Shown piece after piece: positions 44,401-52,411 of a DNA stretch of 64,000 nucleotides (position 1 is the first letter of the stretch; each line of letters begins with the position of its first letter). Source of the DNA: Pontibacter sp. HSC-36F09 (GTDB lineage Bacteria > Bacteroidota > Bacteroidia > Cytophagales > Hymenobacteraceae). The DNA is taken from assembly GCF_024171605.1 (NCBI RefSeq), contig NZ_JALKAA010000007.1:62001-126000 (forward strand), in the 5' to 3' direction. A model generated the notes under the pieces. That model did no database searches and was not told where the DNA came from. It worked only from the letters and a program-made list of their open reading frames with translations. Both the position numbers and the translations under genes were made by a program.

Positions 44401-44770
44401 ACACTAGTTCGTCGTAAAAAGCCTGCGCGTCTTCCTTGGTCTTAAAGTAGCCATTCCCTTCGCCCCAGCTTCTCCAGCAGTCGGCCAGACGATGCACCAC
44501 CTGCTTCACCGATTTTTCTGCTCCCGTGCTGCCATCTGGCTGCGGAACACCCGCTTTGCGCAGGTACTTCTGGGCAAGTATATCAGTTGCAATTTGCGAC
44601 CAGTTCGCGGGCACCTCCACGTCTTTTATCTCAGCCACGATGCCGCCGGAAGGGTCGCGGATAGTAGAGGACCTTTTTTCATAGTCATACAAGGTATAGG
44701 GGCTCTCACCCTGCCGAGTAAAAAAGCGATGGACCGGTAGGCCATCGCTTTTTGCGTGCTCTTTTTTCAT
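41471..44770 (-). CDS. nrdJ: Adenosylcobalamin-dependent ribonucleotide reductase (class II)
   Basis: A protein of 1099 residues that makes deoxyribonucleotides using coenzyme B12, with or without oxygen. The catalytic barrel has the class II motifs [20 protein letters not shown] and later [20 protein letters not shown]. The C-terminal extension ends in a zinc-ribbon-like cysteine cluster (CNVCG, [8 protein letters not shown]), as in NrdJ proteins that are reduced through their C-terminus. An internal linker is rich in Pro, Ala and Thr. Oxygen independence suits an organism that respires N2O. I see no cobalamin riboswitch in the 192 bases upstream. Transcription ends at 41419-41452. Confidence 0.95.
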   Translation of the reverse strand: [1099 protein letters not shown]

Positions 44771-44840
44771 AAAATAGTTGTTGGGTTAAAGGTATGATTC
44801 TCAGTTGCTTAACTTTCGCCAGAAGCTGCTGTAAATGGTT

Positions 44841-44918
44841 TGATAAATATATCAGAAAAATATTTAAGAAAAAAAGACCTTTTTATCTTTTATTTTGTTC
44901 TGCCTGTGTATACCTTTA
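44841..44918 (+). promoter_or_regulatory. Possible promoter of the RIC gene
   Basis: Two imperfect palindromes, TGAT-N6-ATCA (44841-44854) and AGAC-N6-ATCT (44875-44888), precede TACCTTTA (44911-44918), a near -7 element. The centre of the second palindrome lies the same distance from the -7 box as in the nos promoters, but the spacer is two bases longer. This is a weak match only. Confidence 0.3.
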
Positions 44919-44962
44919 CATCGGCAATCATTTATAACAGAACAATTCAACAAAAAAACACC

Positions 44963-45919
44963 ATGGAAACCATAGACAAATTAGACGTAACTGTACTGGA
45001 ACCACGCATGAAGCACCCGACCATTTTCCAGTGGTTTGACAAATTGAATGGCGGCGAAGCTTTTGTGATTCACAACGACCACGACCCGAAGCCACTGTAC
45101 TACCAGTTGCTGGGTGAGCGCGGTAATATCTTTAAGTGGGAATACCTGTTGCAGGGACCGGAAATATGGGAAGTGAAAATCTCGAAACTGACTCCTGAAG
45201 AAGGAGAGACAGTAGGTGAACTCGTAGCCAAAGACTACCGCAAGGCACAAGTGTTCAAGAAGTATGGCATCGACTTCTGTTGCAACGGTAAAAAATCATT
45301 GAAGCAGGCTTGCGAAGAAAAAGGTATCAGCCAGGAGCAACTGGAGTACGAACTCAACGCTATGCCAGAGAAAACTGCTGAGACCTCACGCGGAAACGAA
45401 TACGACAAATGGGACCTGGGCTTCTTGGGCGACTACATCGTAAACATGCACCATAGCTATGTGCGCGAGGCTATACCTGCGCTGTACGAATATACTACCA
45501 AAGTAGCCCGTGTACACGGTACCCGTCACCCCGAAGTGATCGAAGTAGCCAAGCACTTTGTGAACGTAGCTAACGAGCTGGAATCTCACATGCCGAAAGA
45601 GGAGCGCGTGCTGTTCCCGTTCATCAAGCAGATGGAAGAGGCTAAGAAAAATGGCGTGAAGATGGACCGTCCGGCCTTCGGCAGCATCCAGAACCCAATC
45701 AACATGATGGAGATGGAGCACGAGTCAGCCGGTGGCGAAATGGAGGCTATCCGCAAGTTGACAGATGACTTCACTTTGCCAGCCGACGCCTGCGCCACGT
45801 ATAGAGTAATGTTCTCGAAACTAGAAGAATTCGAGAACGACCTGCACCGCCACATCCACCTCGAGAACAACGTGCTGTTCCCGAAAGCGCTGGAGCTGGA
45901 GAAAGAAGTGCTGAAGTAA
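44963..45919 (+). CDS. ric: Iron-sulfur cluster repair di-iron protein (RIC/ScdA/YtfE) with DUF2249 head
   Basis: A protein of 318 residues from the ATG at 44963; an earlier frame start at 44840 adds an unlikely hydrophobic leader. The first 75 residues form a DUF2249 domain (LEPRMKHPTIFQWFDKLNGG). They are followed by the ScdA N-terminal domain with YGIDFCCNGKKSL (Cys106-Cys107) and a hemerythrin-like di-iron domain with MHHSYVREAIP, ESHMPKEERVLFP and HRHIHLENNVLFP. RIC proteins repair Fe-S centres damaged by NO or peroxide. The fused DUF2249 head is less common. It is the first gene of a nitrosative-stress cluster running to 49691. Confidence 0.92.
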   Translation: METIDKLDVTVLEPRMKHPTIFQWFDKLNGGEAFVIHNDHDPKPLYYQLLGERGNIFKWEYLLQGPEIWEVKISKLTPEEGETVGELVAKDYRKAQVFKKYGIDFCCNGKKSLKQACEEKGISQEQLEYELNAMPEKTAETSRGNEYDKWDLGFLGDYIVNMHHSYVREAIPALYEYTTKVARVHGTRHPEVIEVAKHFVNVANELESHMPKEERVLFPFIKQMEEAKKNGVKMDRPAFGSIQNPINMMEMEHESAGGEMEAIRKLTDDFTLPADACATYRVMFSKLEEFENDLHRHIHLENNVLFPKALELEKEVLK

Positions 45920-45923
45920 CCCC

Positions 45924-46065
45924 ACGGCCCTCTCTTAAAAACAGGGGAGGGAGCTCAAATAACGCCTTCGTTCCGAATGCTTTTGGGGACGAGAGCAAAG
46001 GGACAGAAACAAACCAACCTTCTCAACTCCCCCTCCTGATTTAGGAGGGGGTTGGGGGAGGTAAA
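45924..46065. repeat. Intergenic C/G-run repeat with hairpin
   Basis: This gap between the RIC and hemerythrin genes holds CCCCCTCCT/AGGAGGGGG (46029-46051, 9-bp stem) followed by a GGTTGGGGG-like tail. An earlier CCCTCT..AGGGGAGGG pair lies near 45930. Such C-run/G-run elements are common intergenic repeats in Bacteroidota. Confidence 0.5.
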
Positions 46066-46076
46066 ACACCACAACT

Positions 46077-46580
46077 ATGACAACTGCAACCAAACCACTG
46101 AAACGAGACAAAAGCCTGGTGCCGCTCTCCCGCGAACACCACTTCGGACTGCTGTTCTGCTGGAAACTGAAGCAAGGTATGGCCAACGGCACTTCTTTTG
46201 AGCTGATGCGCCAGTACACCGATTATTTCTGGAAAAACATTCTGAAAGCACACTGCCAGGAGGAGGAAGTGATCGTGAAAAGACTTTTGCCCAAAGATGA
46301 TGTGAATTTTATCAGAATACATGAAGAGCACCAGCTGATCGAAGCCATCATCGGCCTGATCAATGAGCAAAAGAACCTGAATACCTCCCTGATAGCCACC
46401 TTGCAGCAAGACCTGACAGACCACATCCGCTGGGAAGAACGCGAGCTGTTCCCATACCTGCAGACGGTGGCCGACCCAGAGGAACTGGCTGACATCGGCC
46501 GGCTGCTGGAGCATGACCTAAAAGAACCGGTAGATGAGTTCGAGCCCGCTTTCTGGGAGAAAAAAGCAAAGGCCGCTTAA
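46077..46580 (+). CDS. Hemerythrin-domain protein
   Basis: A protein of 167 residues with a four-helix HHE domain. The likely iron ligands are in LSREHHFGLLF, HCQEEEVIV, IHEEHQLIEAII and HIRWEERELFPYL. Proteins of this type bind O2 or NO at a di-iron centre or buffer iron. Its place between RIC and a DUF2249 protein, with the next gene starting 2 bases after its stop codon, argues for a role in NO or iron-sulfur stress. No signal peptide is present. Confidence 0.88.
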   Translation: MTTATKPLKRDKSLVPLSREHHFGLLFCWKLKQGMANGTSFELMRQYTDYFWKNILKAHCQEEEVIVKRLLPKDDVNFIRIHEEHQLIEAIIGLINEQKNLNTSLIATLQQDLTDHIRWEERELFPYLQTVADPEELADIGRLLEHDLKEPVDEFEPAFWEKKAKAA

Positions 46581-46582
46581 CG

Positions 46583-47401
46583 ATGGAACTGTCTGCCACC
46601 ACCCGAATCTCAACTATACTGCGGGAGAACCCTGCAGCGATAGAGGCCATCGTATCGATCAACAAGCACTTTGAAAAGCTGCGGAACCCCGTGCTGCGCA
46701 AGGTGCTGGCTTCGCGTGTGACCATCGCCGATGCTGCCCGCATTGGCAAGTGCCGGGTGGAGGATTTCTATGAAAAACTTGAACCGCTGGGCTTCAGCGT
46801 CGCTTCAAAACCAACCCACAGCAAAAGGGCTATACCTATGGAAAACGATGTTTTGGAAAGACCCGACTTTATGGCGAATCTAAAGCAGGAGGACACCGTT
46901 GTGCTGGATGTGCGCGACACCATCGCCAAAGGAGACGATCCTTTTCTGCAGATCATGGATGCGGTGAACAAGCTTAGTCCCGAACAGGTGCTTTGCATAG
47001 TCAACACCTTCGAGCCTATTCCGCTGATCGCTATCATCCGCCCCAAAGGCTTCGAGTACTATACCGAAACGTTGGGGCCCAACCTGGTGAAGACATACTT
47101 TAAGAAACAAAGCGCTGGGGAAGAGGTAAAAGTAAATTCAACTGGTATCGAGGAAAACTTCGATGAACTGTTGGCCAGGTATAGCGGCAAGCTGCAGCAA
47201 ATAGACGTGCGCCAGATGGAAATGCCACAACCGATGGTATCTATACTTGGTGCACTGGAAACGCTGCCGAAGGACGAGGCGCTGTATGTGCATCACCGTA
47301 AAGTTCCACAGTTCCTGCTGCCACAATTGACAGAGCGGGGATTTAAGGTGAGCATCAAAGAAGTTGGGCCGAATGAGGTATATTTGTTGATATACAGGTA
47401 G
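46583..47401 (+). CDS. DUF1858-like plus double DUF2249 protein
   Basis: A protein of 272 residues in three parts. Residues 1-75 resemble DUF1858 (ISTILRENPAAIEAIVSINK), a small helical domain found with hemerythrin and RIC proteins. Residues 95-175 and 200-272 are two DUF2249 domains (VVLDVRDTIAKGDDPF, QIDVRQMEMPQPM), related to the SirA/TusA fold. The DUF2249 head of the RIC protein is encoded in the same cluster. The function of the family is unknown, but it is regularly found beside denitrification and NO-stress genes. It is tightly coupled to the hemerythrin gene upstream. Confidence 0.85.
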   Translation: MELSATTRISTILRENPAAIEAIVSINKHFEKLRNPVLRKVLASRVTIADAARIGKCRVEDFYEKLEPLGFSVASKPTHSKRAIPMENDVLERPDFMANLKQEDTVVLDVRDTIAKGDDPFLQIMDAVNKLSPEQVLCIVNTFEPIPLIAIIRPKGFEYYTETLGPNLVKTYFKKQSAGEEVKVNSTGIEENFDELLARYSGKLQQIDVRQMEMPQPMVSILGALETLPKDEALYVHHRKVPQFLLPQLTERGFKVSIKEVGPNEVYLLIYR

Positions 47402-47429
47402 CCACCATTCTGCACCAATGCTGTCAATT

Positions 47430-47528
47430 TAAGTGATTTTTGTCATTTCGATCACCGGGAGAAATTTGGATATTGTGAACAGTAATTAATGTTTTCAGAT
47501 CTCTCATTGCATTCGAGATGACAATGAA
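47430..47528. repeat. MITE-like inverted repeat element
   Basis: A unit of about 35 bases at the left (TGTCATTTCGATCACCGGGA onward, from about 47437) is repeated in inverted, imperfect form at the right (about 47495-47527, CATTCGAGATGACAATGA). The whole forms a roughly 95-base stem-loop. A single left half occurs again at 54432-54470. The motif (TCATTTCGA..GAGAA) is a dispersed repeat often seen in Bacteroidota. It lies between the DUF2249 gene and the oxidase-like gene. Confidence 0.6.
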
Positions 47529-47578
47529 AGAAGTGAAACTAGTCAGAGCTAAAAACCAACAATTCAACAACCATACGC

Positions 47579-48907
47579 ATGAGCGCTGCAACTGTATCTA
47601 ATTCACCCTCCAAATGGCTTGTGCTGCCGCACTATGCCTTCGCGGCGGTGTCTTTTGTGGTGCTGTGCCTGCTGCTGGTCTTCTCAACCGATGCCTTTGG
47701 CGGGCATTATTTCCACCCTAAACTACTCACCCTCACACACGTAGCGGCGCTGGGTTGGGCGACCATGATCATCTTCGGCTCCGTTTATCAGCTGCTGCCG
47801 GTGGTGCTGGATGTGCGGCTTTACAGTGAGAAGCTAGGATCCTGGGCCTTTGCCTTGCTATCGACTGGTACGATACTGCTCACCATTTCCTTCTGGAATT
47901 TCTGGGTAGGCACCACTATGCATATAGCGGCCTGTTTGCTCTTTATATCCTTTTTACTCTTTGCTTATAACGTAGTGCAAACTGCCCGACAAGTGAAAAA
48001 ATGGGGGATAGAGGCCGACTTTATGGTAACCTCCGTGGTCTGGCTCGTGGCGACTGGGCTGGTAGGCGTGCTGATGGTTTTCAACTTTCAATATCCTTTT
48101 CTGCCACAGGACCATGTGCATTATCTGCAACTGCACGCGCACATAGGTATGGCGGGCTGGTTCCTGCTCCTGATCGTAGGCGTAGGCTCCAAACTGATCC
48201 CGATGTTCCTGCTGGCGCACCCCGAAGATACCCGTAGTCTGAACTGGAGTTATTACCTGATCAACGGTGGACTCGTGCTTTTTGCGGCAGACCATCTGTT
48301 TCTGCACACCGGTTTCTATGCACTCTATGCGCTTATGGTTGTAGCAGGTATAGCCTGCTTCCTTTACTTCCTGTACCTGGCCAAATGCCTCGGCAAACGG
48401 CCCGACCTGGACTTAGGTATGAAACAGACATTTGTGGCCCTGACGCTGCTGATCCTGCCCATCGTGCTCGTATTTGTAGTGACGTTGCAATTCGGACTGC
48501 CGCAACGCCTGCTGTCGGCGCTATACCTGGTGTATGGACTTTCCATCTTCTTCGGCTTCGTGTCGGCGCTGATATTGGGGCAGACATTTAAAACGCTTCC
48601 CTTCATCGTCTGGATGCACAGTTACGAAGATTATGTGGGCCGTTTCAAAACACCTATGCCGAAGGACATGTATAGCGTAACATTGCTGCGCTGGCAAAAT
48701 ATCGCCTACATTGTCGGGCTGGTGGGATTACTGGCTGGCGTGTTGTTGGCCGAGCAAACTGTTATTTTGGTGGGGGCAGTGGTCCTGAGTATTGCGGCGG
48801 TGCTGTATGCCGGCAACGTGTTTAAAGTGCTGCTGCACAAGGTGAAAGATTTAAAACCATTTGGATATGAAAACGCAGGAACAGGAGCTCGTCAACGAAG
48901 CGTATGA
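47579..48907 (+). CDS. Haem-copper-oxidase subunit I-like protein of the NO-stress cluster
   Basis: A protein of 442 residues with about 12 membrane helices. Conserved helix motifs include LTLTHVAALGWATMIIFGSV, GTTMHIAACLLF, LQLHAHIGMAGWFLLL and FLHTGFYALYAL. These hold the histidines typical of NnrS and oxidase subunit I relatives. The partner subunits of a terminal oxidase are not encoded nearby. Related genes in other Bacteroidota are annotated as cytochrome oxidase subunit I and occur with RIC and NO reductase. A role in NO handling or haem-linked electron transfer is inferred. Its 3' end overlaps the MIP18-like gene by about 40 bases. Confidence 0.8.
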   Translation: MSAATVSNSPSKWLVLPHYAFAAVSFVVLCLLLVFSTDAFGGHYFHPKLLTLTHVAALGWATMIIFGSVYQLLPVVLDVRLYSEKLGSWAFALLSTGTILLTISFWNFWVGTTMHIAACLLFISFLLFAYNVVQTARQVKKWGIEADFMVTSVVWLVATGLVGVLMVFNFQYPFLPQDHVHYLQLHAHIGMAGWFLLLIVGVGSKLIPMFLLAHPEDTRSLNWSYYLINGGLVLFAADHLFLHTGFYALYALMVVAGIACFLYFLYLAKCLGKRPDLDLGMKQTFVALTLLILPIVLVFVVTLQFGLPQRLLSALYLVYGLSIFFGFVSALILGQTFKTLPFIVWMHSYEDYVGRFKTPMPKDMYSVTLLRWQNIAYIVGLVGLLAGVLLAEQTVILVGAVVLSIAAVLYAGNVFKVLLHKVKDLKPFGYENAGTGARQRSV

Positions 48908-49187
48908 AGCGCTCAAGTATATCATCGACCCGGAGATCGGCATAAACATTGTCGACCTGGGGCTGGTATACAAAGTGACCCTGAAGGAAGAGGAGGAGAA
49001 GCTGCATGTAGAATTGACGCTCACTACGCCGGGCTGCCCCATGAGTGGTACCATCACGACAGCGGCCAGGCAAATGCTGGACAAGCGCTTCCCGAACCTG
49101 GATATTGAAGTAGAACTGGTATGGCTTCCGCCGTGGACGCCGGATATGATAAGTGAGGAAGGCATGCGACAATTAGGAAATACCTGA
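48867..49187 (+). CDS. MIP18/DUF59 Fe-S assembly protein (SufT/PaaD-like)
   Basis: A protein of about 106 residues from the ATG at 48867; another ATG lies at 48861. Conserved motifs are YIIDPEIGINIVDLGLVY and TTPGCPMSGTI, including the reactive cysteine of the DUF59 family. These proteins assist maturation of iron-sulfur proteins. The start lies inside the 3' end of the oxidase-like gene, showing translational coupling. Next to RIC and an Rrf2 regulator it suggests a repair and re-assembly set for Fe-S clusters after NO exposure. The following nadA also encodes an Fe-S protein. Confidence 0.9.
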   Translation: MKTQEQELVNEAYEALKYIIDPEIGINIVDLGLVYKVTLKEEEEKLHVELTLTTPGCPMSGTITTAARQMLDKRFPNLDIEVELVWLPPWTPDMISEEGMRQLGNT

Positions 49188-49217
49188 TAGATTTGCGTTC
49201 CGTTTTAATATAAGGTT

Positions 49218-49691
49218 ATGCTTTCGAAAACAACAGAATATGCCCTGCGATCCATCGTATACATTGCGATGGCTGATGAAGAAGGCAAGCGCGTGGGCAT
49301 AAAAGAGATAGCCAACGAACTGGAACTGCCCACCCATTTTATAGGCAAGATCCTGCAAGACATGGTGCGCAAAGGCGTCATCGCCTCCATCAAAGGCCCG
49401 CATGGCGGTTTCTTTCTGCACCGGCCCGCCAGCGAAATAAGTTTATTGGAAGTCATAAACATTATAGACGGACTCGAAGCCTTTAGAAAATGTGGCATGG
49501 GCATGAAACAGTGCTCCGACACACACCCTTGTCCCCTGCACGATGAAATCAAGGTATACCGCAACCACCTGTTGCAGGTGTTCCGCGAGAAAACGATACA
49601 GAGCTTGGTGGACGATGTGAAAACCGGCAAATATTTCATTAAAAACCAACCCGAAGAAGTGCTGAACGGCCAAGCCCGCGGCATCGCTTAA
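49218..49691 (+). CDS. Rrf2-family Fe-S transcriptional regulator (NsrR/IscR-like)
   Basis: A protein of 157 residues with an N-terminal winged helix (MLSKTTEYALRSIVYIAMAD, then IKEIANELELPTHFIGKILQ). Three cysteines, Cys92, Cys99 and Cys105 (KCGMGMKQCSDTHPC), sit in the Rrf2 Fe-S ligand region. The spacing C-x6-C-x5-C is close to IscR and NsrR. Such proteins sense NO or Fe-S status and repress repair genes. It ends the cluster starting with RIC and is the natural candidate for its local regulator. A C-terminal extension of about 40 residues is present. Confidence 0.9.
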   Translation: MLSKTTEYALRSIVYIAMADEEGKRVGIKEIANELELPTHFIGKILQDMVRKGVIASIKGPHGGFFLHRPASEISLLEVINIIDGLEAFRKCGMGMKQCSDTHPCPLHDEIKVYRNHLLQVFREKTIQSLVDDVKTGKYFIKNQPEEVLNGQARGIA

Positions 49692-49709
49692 ACAACCCTG
49701 AAACATACA

Positions 49710-50753
49710 ATGACAGCGACCCTGACACAGGGTGCCTTCTCTGAAAAATTCAGAGCCATGCACCCTTTTGCCCAAACCGAAGAGATTACCGCCCTGCAGG
49801 AGGTGGTAGAGGAGATCAGAGAACTGAAGCGCGAGAAGAACGCGGTGATCTTGTCGCACTTCTACATGTCGCCTGAGTTGCAGGTGCACCACAACGACGG
49901 AGGTATAGCCGACTTTGTGGGCGACTCGCTCGGGCTAAGTGTTGCCGCCAAGAGCGTGGAGGCCGACAATATCATTTTCTGTGGTGTGAAGTTCATGGCT
50001 GAAACCGCCAAGATACTGAACCCGGCCAAGCAGGTTTTGTTGCCAAGTTTTGAGGCAGGCTGTTCCCTGGCCGAAAGTATAACAGGTGCCGATGTGCGCA
50101 AACTCAAAGCGCAGTACCCGGGTGTGCCGGTGGTGGCCTACATCAACACCTACGCCGAAACCAAAGCCGAAGCCGACATCTGCTGCACCTCCCGCAACGC
50201 TATGGACATTGCCCGTTCTTTTGACTCCGACCGCCTGATTTTCCTGCCAGACCTGTTCATGGGCCGCAACCTGCAGACCCGCATCAAAGCTGAGACAGGC
50301 AAGGAACTGATTCTGTGGGAAGGCAAGTGCGAGGTGCACGAGCAGTTCACGCCGCAGCGTATCAACGGGCTCAAACTGATGTACCCCGAGGCGCAGGTAC
50401 TCGTGCACTGGGAAGTGCCGGACGATACCGTAGCCGATGCCCTGACCGGTGCCGGTGGAGTAGTAGGCAGCACCTCTGACATTCTTCGTTTTGTGGGTGA
50501 AAGCAAGTCACGGCAGTTCATACTGGGTTCGGAGTGCGACCTGGGTGCGACTTTGCGTGGTATGTATCCGGAGAAGGAATTCATCGTGCCTTGCATCAAG
50601 TGTCCGCACATGAAACAGATCACGATACAACGTACGCTGCAGGCCTTGCGGGCCATCGGCACCGAGGAGGAGCGCATGTATACCGTGGATTTAGACCTGG
50701 ACATTCGCCAGCGGGCTTTGCTGCCTATCGAGCGCATGTTGAAATTTACCTAA
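49710..50753 (+). CDS. nadA: Quinolinate synthase
   Basis: A 4Fe-4S enzyme of 347 residues that condenses iminoaspartate with dihydroxyacetone phosphate to quinolinate in NAD synthesis. The three cluster cysteines are in FCGVKFMAET, DICCTSRNA and VPCIKCPHMK. Further motifs are ILSHFYMSPELQ and YINTYAETKAE. The enzyme is oxygen- and NO-sensitive, which fits its place 18 bases after the Rrf2 regulator. nadB follows with its ATG six bases past the nadA stop codon. Confidence 0.95.
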   Translation: MTATLTQGAFSEKFRAMHPFAQTEEITALQEVVEEIRELKREKNAVILSHFYMSPELQVHHNDGGIADFVGDSLGLSVAAKSVEADNIIFCGVKFMAETAKILNPAKQVLLPSFEAGCSLAESITGADVRKLKAQYPGVPVVAYINTYAETKAEADICCTSRNAMDIARSFDSDRLIFLPDLFMGRNLQTRIKAETGKELILWEGKCEVHEQFTPQRINGLKLMYPEAQVLVHWEVPDDTVADALTGAGGVVGSTSDILRFVGESKSRQFILGSECDLGATLRGMYPEKEFIVPCIKCPHMKQITIQRTLQALRAIGTEEERMYTVDLDLDIRQRALLPIERMLKFT

Positions 50754-50759
50754 TTGAAA

Positions 50760-52370
50760 ATGAAGGCGCCGGATTTTGATTTCGTGGTGTTAGGCAGTGG
50801 CATTGCAGGGCTTACGTTTGCCTTGCAGGCCGCTGCCCATGGCCGCGTGCTGGTGCTCTGCAAAGCTAACTTCTCCGAAACCAACACTGCCTACGCGCAG
50901 GGAGGTATAGCCGCCGTCCTTGATCCAACCGACTCTTTCGAGCAGCACGTGCATGATACACTGGAGGCCGGTGCCGGACTCTGTGACGAGGTAGCTGTGC
51001 GTTACATGGTGCAAGAGGCGCCGGCTGCTATCCGCTGGCTGCAAGGTATAGCCGTAGGTTTCGACAAGGCAGCATCAGGCGATATGGCCCTTGGGCTGGA
51101 AGGTGGCCACAGCCATCACCGCGTTGTGCATGTAAAAGACCATACGGGCCGCAGCGTGCAGCAAGCGCTGGGAAAAGCGGTGCGGCGTCACCCCAACATC
51201 TTCGTGCAGGAACATCAGATGGGTATAGAACTACTCACCGATACCAGCAGTACAGGTACGTTTTGCTATGGCGTACAGGTGCTGGATCTGCACACACAGG
51301 AGGTGCGGTCTATACCTGCACAAGCGGTGGTGCTGGCCACTGGCGGCTCCGGTCAGGTATACCAATATACCACCAACCCAGGTATAGCCACCGGCGACGG
51401 ACTGGCCATGGCTGCCCGTGCGGGAGCCGATATCCAGCACATGGAGTTCTTCCAGTTTCACCCGACTGCTTTATATCAACCCAACGGCGAAGTTTTCCTG
51501 ATCAGCGAGGCGCTGCGGGGAGCGGGAGCGGAGCTGGTTTTGCCGGACGGCAGCCGCTTCATGCACCTGTATCATCCGCTGGGTTCTTTGGCCCCCCGCG
51601 ACATTGTTGCCCGCGCCGTACTCACCGAAATGCAGCGCCACCAAAGTCCCTGCCTATACCTGGATGTGCGCCATTTACCTGCCGGCAAGGTTCGCGAAAA
51701 CTTTCCTTCTATTTATCATAAGTGTACCACTATTGGCATTGATATCGAGAAGGAGCTTATACCTATTGTTTCGGCGGCGCATTACCAGTGCGGTGGCGTG
51801 AAAACAAATCTGAGTGGGCTGACGTCCATTGAGCGGCTTTATGCGATAGGAGAAGTGGCTTGCACGGGCGTGCATGGTGCAAACCGGTTGGCCAGTAACT
51901 CGCTGCTGGAAGGAGTGGTATTTGCCCAGCGTGCGGCAGATCAAATCGCGCGTTCAACTTCTGACCAGCTGGAGGCCATGCCTGACCTGGACTCAGGTAT
52001 AGACAGTGTAGGTACGATGTGGCTAGGTATGCAGGCAGAGCTAACGCGTAAACGGGCAGAACTGCAGAAACTGCTCTGGGAGCAGGCCGGTATTGTACGC
52101 TCCGTAAAAGGGCTGTTGCACTGCCAGGCTCAGATCGAATCCTTGCAGCGGAAGGTGAAAGGTATAGCCGACCTGACAGGTATACAGCAGGAAGTTCAAG
52201 AACTGCAAAATCTGCTTACTGTTGCCGAACTCATAACCAAAGCCGCCCTGGCCAGGCGAGAAAGTATTGGAGGACATTTTATTACGGAAACACTTCCTGA
52301 CAAGCGAAGTAGCCAGGATAACAAGGTTTTAGTGGATATTCCTGAAACAGGTATACGTGCTCTTTTTTGA
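50760..52370 (+). CDS. nadB: L-aspartate oxidase
   Basis: A flavoprotein of about 536 residues that oxidises aspartate to iminoaspartate for NadA. The FAD-binding motif is VVLGSGIAGLTFALQAA at the N-terminus. Active-site blocks follow: NTAYAQGGIAAV, GGHSHHRVVHVKDHTG, MEFFQFHPTAL and GANRLASNSLLEGVVF. I use the ATG at 50760 rather than the in-frame TTG at 50754. nadC is not in the window. The gene carries an unusually dense set of AGGTATA heptamers (about eleven). Confidence 0.95.
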   Translation: MKAPDFDFVVLGSGIAGLTFALQAAAHGRVLVLCKANFSETNTAYAQGGIAAVLDPTDSFEQHVHDTLEAGAGLCDEVAVRYMVQEAPAAIRWLQGIAVGFDKAASGDMALGLEGGHSHHRVVHVKDHTGRSVQQALGKAVRRHPNIFVQEHQMGIELLTDTSSTGTFCYGVQVLDLHTQEVRSIPAQAVVLATGGSGQVYQYTTNPGIATGDGLAMAARAGADIQHMEFFQFHPTALYQPNGEVFLISEALRGAGAELVLPDGSRFMHLYHPLGSLAPRDIVARAVLTEMQRHQSPCLYLDVRHLPAGKVRENFPSIYHKCTTIGIDIEKELIPIVSAAHYQCGGVKTNLSGLTSIERLYAIGEVACTGVHGANRLASNSLLEGVVFAQRAADQIARSTSDQLEAMPDLDSGIDSVGTMWLGMQAELTRKRAELQKLLWEQAGIVRSVKGLLHCQAQIESLQRKVKGIADLTGIQQEVQELQNLLTVAELITKAALARRESIGGHFITETLPDKRSSQDNKVLVDIPETGIRALF

Positions 52371-52411
52371 GAATAGGGTCGTACTGCTTATATTTAGGAA
52401 AATAAACACAC

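Noticed and set aside
44771-44962. Cobalamin riboswitch ahead of the B12-dependent reductase
   Set aside because: I looked for the conserved B12-box and a long structured leader; the region is short, AT-rich and shows neither.
47434-47445. TGAT-TTTT-GTCA as another Crp/Fnr-type site before the oxidase-like gene
   Set aside because: It lies within the MITE-like repeat and no -7 element is found 35 bases downstream.
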